Shown here in pieces: positions 58,312 to 64,000 of a DNA stretch of 64,000 bases (position 1 is its first letter; every line of letters starts with the position of its first letter). The translations under genes were made by a program, and so were the position numbers. The notes under the pieces are model-generated. The model made no database searches. It saw only the letters and a program-made list of their open reading frames with translations, and had not been told where the DNA came from. Source of the DNA: Superficieibacter electus (GTDB taxonomy: Bacteria; Pseudomonadota; Gammaproteobacteria; Enterobacterales; Enterobacteriaceae); NCBI RefSeq assembly GCF_002915575.1, contig NZ_PQGD01000010.1:124001-188000 (forward strand), given 5' to 3'.

Positions 58312-59523
58312 GTGAGAAACCGCGCTCTGGGAAGTGTTTTAATCGTTGCGGGCACCACCATTGGTGCAGGAATGCTTGCCATGCCCCTGGCGGCGGCAGG
58401 CGTGGGATTTGGTGTAACGCTGGGGTTACTGTTCGGTTTGTGGGCCCTGATGTGTTATACCGCGCTGCTACTGCTGGAAGTTTATCAGCACGTCCCTGCC
58501 GATACCGGTCTTGGCTCGCTGGCGCAGCGCTACCTCGGTCGATATGGTCAATGGTTGACTGGGTTCAGTATGCTGTTTTTGATGTATGCCCTGACCGCCG
58601 CTTACGTCAGCGGCGCAGGGGAGCTGCTGGCATCCAGCCTTAACGACTGGCTGGACATCACGCTGCCACCCACAGCAGGCGTACTACTGTTCACCCTGGT
58701 CGGCGGATCGGTGGTCTGTATCGGCACATCGCTGGTTGATCTGTTCAATCGTTTTTTGTTTACTGCAAAAACAATTTTTCTGCTGCTAATGCTGGCCCTC
58801 CTGCTGCCGCATATTCATCAGATCAATTTACTCACCTTACCGCTGGAAAAGGGACTGACACTGTCAGCAATCCCGGTTATTTTTACCTCGTTCGGCTTTC
58901 ATGGCAGTGTACCCAGTATTGTCAGCTACATGAATGGCGACGTTAAAAAGCTCCGGCGGGTATTTATGGTCGGCAGTTTTATTCCGCTGGTGGCGTATAT
59001 TTTTTGGCAACTGGCGACCCTCGGCAGTATTGGTTCTCCTGCTTTCGCCGCGTTGCTCGCGACGCATGCGGGTCTAAATGGCCTGTTACAGGCGATCCGG
59101 GAAGTCGTCGCCTCAACGCACGTCGAACTGGCAGTACATTTGTTCGCCGATCTGGCGCTGGCAACCTCTTTTCTTGGCGTGGCACTAGGGTTATTCGACT
59201 ATCTGGCCGACCTTTTTCAACGTAAAAACAGCCCGGCAGGACGGTTACAGACGGGTGTGTTAACGTTCACCCCGCCGCTGGCCTTTGCGCTGTTTTATCC
59301 GCGCGGCTTCGTGCTGGCGCTGGGTTATGCGGGCGTTGCACTGGCCGTGCTGGCATTGATTATTCCCTCTTTGCTGGCGATGCAAAGCCGTCGGCGTAAC
59401 CCGCAACCCGGTTATCGGGTCGCCGGCGGTCAGGTAGCGCTGTGGCTGGTATTGAGCTGCGGCGTGCTGGTTATTGCGGTGCAGGTTGCGATAGTAGCCG
59501 GCTGGCTACCGGCGGTGAGCTGA
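58312..59523 (+). CDS. tyrP: TyrP, tyrosine-specific proton symporter
   Basis: Inner-membrane tyrosine:H+ symporter of the HAAAP family (with Mtr and TnaB), 403 residues, about 11 helices. N-terminal [20 protein letters not shown] is the family hallmark, followed by [17 protein letters not shown] and [25 protein letters not shown] start at 58312 as in E. coli, with AGAGGAA upstream. Two TyrR-like boxes overlap the promoter region, fitting regulation by TyrR with tyrosine or phenylalanine. Confidence 0.96.
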   Translation: MRNRALGSVLIVAGTTIGAGMLAMPLAAAGVGFGVTLGLLFGLWALMCYTALLLLEVYQHVPADTGLGSLAQRYLGRYGQWLTGFSMLFLMYALTAAYVSGAGELLASSLNDWLDITLPPTAGVLLFTLVGGSVVCIGTSLVDLFNRFLFTAKTIFLLLMLALLLPHIHQINLLTLPLEKGLTLSAIPVIFTSFGFHGSVPSIVSYMNGDVKKLRRVFMVGSFIPLVAYIFWQLATLGSIGSPAFAALLATHAGLNGLLQAIREVVASTHVELAVHLFADLALATSFLGVALGLFDYLADLFQRKNSPAGRLQTGVLTFTPPLAFALFYPRGFVLALGYAGVALAVLALIIPSLLAMQSRRRNPQPGYRVAGGQVALWLVLSCGVLVIAVQVAIVAGWLPAVS

Positions 59524-59531
59524 TTAACGTC

Positions 59532-59554
59532 CAGGGACGATAATCTCGTCCCTG
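59532..59554. terminator. Hairpin between convergent tyrP and yecA
   Basis: Perfect 9-bp stem CAGGGACGA (59532-59540) / TCGTCCCTG (59546-59554) with a 5-base loop, immediately after tyrP. No U-run is present; likely a shared 3' end. Confidence 0.65.
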
Positions 59555-59562
59555 ATGAGAAA

Positions 59563-60237
59563 TTAATGCAGGCAGCACTGCTTGAATTTTTTACCGCTGC
59601 CGCACGGACACGGATCGTTACGACCCACGGTTTTCTCCACCCGCAGCGGCTGCTGTACCGGCTTAGCCGGGGCAGTTATCTGATGCGCGGACCACCAGGC
59701 AAACAGACTAAGCGCCGCCGGTGCCAGCTTGTCGATACTGCGATCGAGCTCTTGCGGGGTCAATGTTTCAATCTTGTCAAAGTTTGCCTCCAGGCCATGC
59801 AGCGCAATGGCATCAAGCTCAGGCTGGAGCGCTTCTGGCAGCGATGACCAGTCGGCCAGCGCAACGCCACGCATATAGCCAAAGCACCACTCTTCAACAA
59901 TCGTCAATTCAGCCCCTTCGAATTCACGCAAACCAAATAGCGGTTCAAATTGCTCCGGGTAGTTTTCCAGCCGCTCAGCAATGTCCGCCATGTGCTGGAA
60001 GCAAAGCGCCATAAAACGCTCCATTTCTTTTTCCGACGTCCAGGCAGGCACACGATGCGCCCCACCCCAAATCGCCAGCAGCCAGTCAGTTGGCTCGATT
60101 TCATACGGTGCAGAGAGCACTGCCGTAAGTAGTCCGTCAAGTTCAGCAACATCCAGAATACTGTCATCATTGCCGTACTTTAGCAGCACATCGTCAAGCC
60201 ATTGCAGCTCGTTTTCGTTGAGTGGTCCACTGTTCAT
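59563..60237 (-). CDS. yecA: YecA, UPF0149 protein with SEC-C zinc motif
   Basis: 224-residue protein of the UPF0149 family. The helical N-terminal domain ([17 protein letters not shown], then [15 protein letters not shown]) is followed by a linker and a C-terminal SEC-C metal-binding motif ([15 protein letters not shown]), as in the SecA tail. The SEC-C motif in such proteins binds zinc or iron and can contact the ribosome or SecB-like partners. Minus strand, convergent with tyrP. In E. coli three tRNA genes follow on the other side; here a NUDIX gene lies next. Confidence 0.93.
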   Translation of the reverse strand: MNSGPLNENELQWLDDVLLKYGNDDSILDVAELDGLLTAVLSAPYEIEPTDWLLAIWGGAHRVPAWTSEKEMERFMALCFQHMADIAERLENYPEQFEPLFGLREFEGAELTIVEEWCFGYMRGVALADWSSLPEALQPELDAIALHGLEANFDKIETLTPQELDRSIDKLAPAALSLFAWWSAHQITAPAKPVQQPLRVEKTVGRNDPCPCGSGKKFKQCCLH

Positions 60238-60297
60238 AAGGTATTTCCTCTGCGACGTGCAATAAAGGGGATGTTAGCGCAATGGCGCGTACAAGTC

Positions 60298-60843
60298 TTA
60301 GATTATTAATCCCCTGGCTTTTGCCAGCAAAAAAGCGGTGACCGAGGTAGCATCAGTCACTTTTCCGTTCAGGATGAGCTGCATAAAGTCGTCGTTTTTT
60401 ATCCTGCGCGCGGTTAAACCCACCTCTTCCGCATCAAGCGACGGCGCATGATGCGACAACTCGCTTGCCAGATAAATATGATACCCCTGCCCGGAGTACC
60501 CCTGCGCCAGCTTCTGATAGCCTATCCAGATCATTTTCCCGGCAATAAGGCCGGTTTCTTCCCGTAGCTCACCGGCAGCAACCTGTTCTGGCGTCGCGGT
60601 TAATGTGTGCTCCCACGACCCTTGCGGTAACTCGATGGTTCTCGCGCCCAGCGGATAGCGGAACTGTTCGACAACATAAATGGCGTCATCTTCAATGGGG
60701 AGGATCACAACAAAATCCGGCTTTTCGATCACCGAATAAAGCCCTTCGCTGCCGTCGGCACGCAAAATACGGTCTTCGCGCAGCGCCATCCACTTATTAC
60801 GATAAATTTCCTCAGATGAAAGCGTTTTGATTTCCACAGTCAT
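60298..60843 (-). CDS. NUDIX hydrolase
   Basis: 181-residue pyrophosphohydrolase, probably acting on ADP-ribose or a nucleotide sugar. The NUDIX box spans about residues 75-99, with GSWEHT and the core GELREETGL (91-99) where the Glu residues bind magnesium. FRYPLGARTIELPQG upstream of the box is the arrangement seen in ADP-ribose pyrophosphatases, where it helps form the substrate pocket. AGGAGG lies before the ATG. It is not part of the E. coli neighbourhood and starts the accessory right end. Confidence 0.88.
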   Translation of the reverse strand: MTVEIKTLSSEEIYRNKWMALREDRILRADGSEGLYSVIEKPDFVVILPIEDDAIYVVEQFRYPLGARTIELPQGSWEHTLTATPEQVAAGELREETGLIAGKMIWIGYQKLAQGYSGQGYHIYLASELSHHAPSLDAEEVGLTARRIKNDDFMQLILNGKVTDATSVTAFLLAKARGLII

Positions 60844-61015
60844 AATGTCCTCCTGTCTGAGATAAGTTTATCCGGCAGCATACCTTCTGCGGGGCAAAGT
60901 ATGAAGGCGTTTACCTGCTCTACCGACCAGTCAACGGAGGAAGATGGCGATTAAACACACTAATACACTTACCTTAAGCATTATTAATCCATTGAAAATA
61001 AACAGTAAAATTTAC

Positions 61016-61031
61016 TGGCACGCGCTTTGCT
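61016..61031 (+). promoter_or_regulatory. Sigma-54 (-24/-12) promoter of the PTS-GH1 operon
   Basis: TGGCACGCGCTTTGCT matches the RpoN consensus TGGCAC-N5-TTGCW at every conserved base. It lies 36 bases before the EIIC start codon, so transcription needs RpoN and an enhancer-binding activator. Confidence 0.88.
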
Positions 61032-61066
61032 ATTTCTGAGTAACGCTCTTGTTATGAGGAACAGAA

Positions 61067-63764
<2,698 letters not shown>

Positions 63765-63765
63765 T

Positions 63766-64000
63766 TCACGCCGGAGCGTCGGATAACGTCGCTCCGCTAA
63801 CCAACGGCACACTGTTTTTTATCCGCAATAGCAGTTCGTGAAGCGCAAGAATGTCCCGCTGGGGAATAACAACGTTGAAGACCTGCTGTAAACGCGCCAG
63901 ATGTTTTTGCAGGGTGATGAAAAGCCTGTCCTCAGGGAGAGCCAGATTATCCCCCTCTGGCTGACAAGTCACATCAGCGATTCGGTCAATCAGGCAGGCT
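63766..64000 (-). CDS. C-terminal end of a PRD-type transcription regulator
   Basis: Open on the minus strand from the window end to TGA at 63766-63768, so only the last ~77 residues are visible and the start lies outside. The sequence (ACLIDRIADV, LFITLQKHLARLQQVFNVVIPQRDILALHELLLRI) fits the end of a PRD (PTS regulation domain), as found in LevR-like sigma-54 activators and BglG/LicR-type proteins. The sigma-54 promoter of the convergent PTS operon makes a LevR-like enhancer-binding activator the better guess. It is one base from the GH1 stop. Confidence 0.65.
   Translation of the reverse strand, partial: ACLIDRIADVTCQPEGDNLALPEDRLFITLQKHLARLQQVFNVVIPQRDILALHELLLRIKNSVPLVSGATLSDAPA

Overview
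The window is chromosomal DNA of a member of the Enterobacteriaceae. Its backbone follows, gene for gene, the E. coli/Salmonella segment yecE-yecN-cmoA-cmoB / cutC-yecM-argS / flhE-flhA-flhB / cheZ-cheY-cheB-cheR-tap / cheW-cheA-motB-motA-flhC-flhD / uspC / otsA-otsB / araH-araG-araF / ftnB / yecJ-azuC / yecR-ftnA-yecH-tyrP-yecA. These assignments rest on recalled family sequences, not on a search. I cannot name the genus: tap is kept as in Escherichia and Citrobacter, while the accessory content (pectin and rhamnoside use, an archaic pilus) hints at a plant- or gut-glycan-using relative.

Left end (1-2830): the integrase end of a prophage, with small early genes, an excisionase and a tyrosine integrase. 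It is inserted in the 5' part of yecE, a known phage attachment gene, and leaves a chimeric YecE. Next come the tRNA-wobble modification pair cmoA-cmoB (+), then cutC, a YjdF-like membrane gene and yecM (-), then argS (+).

The flagellar/chemotaxis cluster (about 9.8-40.6 kb, almost all on the minus strand) carries three separate insertions. (1) Between the argS and flhE terminators: an AT-rich three-gene unit of unknown function plus rhiT-rhiN, for uptake and hydrolysis of rhamnogalacturonan oligomers. (2) Between flhB and cheZ: a cytoplasmic GH78 alpha-L-rhamnosidase, an MFS sugar transporter and two RhaS/RhaR-like AraC regulators. (3) Between cheW and tap, where E. coli has tar: a five-gene archaic (Csu/spore-coat-U type) chaperone-usher pilus operon. 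A full-consensus sigma-28 promoter lies just before tap, so tap-cheRBYZ keeps its own flagellar promoter, and a perfect CRP site lies upstream of the pilus genes. Thus adhesion and rhamnose-glycan genes are interleaved with the motility genes.

Right part (41-64 kb): flhDC has a long upstream region with a perfect CRP site and a near-perfect Fur box. Stress and carbon genes follow: uspC, otsBA, the arabinose ABC transporter araFGH, a DJ-1/PfpI protein, ferritin-like ftnB, a DcuB-type C4-dicarboxylate carrier, yecJ, the small protein/sRNA gene azuC, an MFS DHA2-like pump, an RpiB/LacAB isomerase, a two-sensor HD-GYP protein, yecR, ftnA, yecH, tyrP with two TyrR-like boxes, yecA and a NUDIX hydrolase. 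The right edge holds a beta-glucoside unit (orphan PTS EIIC plus a GH1 6-phospho-beta-glucosidase) behind a consensus sigma-54 promoter, with the C-terminal end of a PRD-type regulator running off the window. I found no rRNA, tRNA, CRISPR array or insertion sequence.
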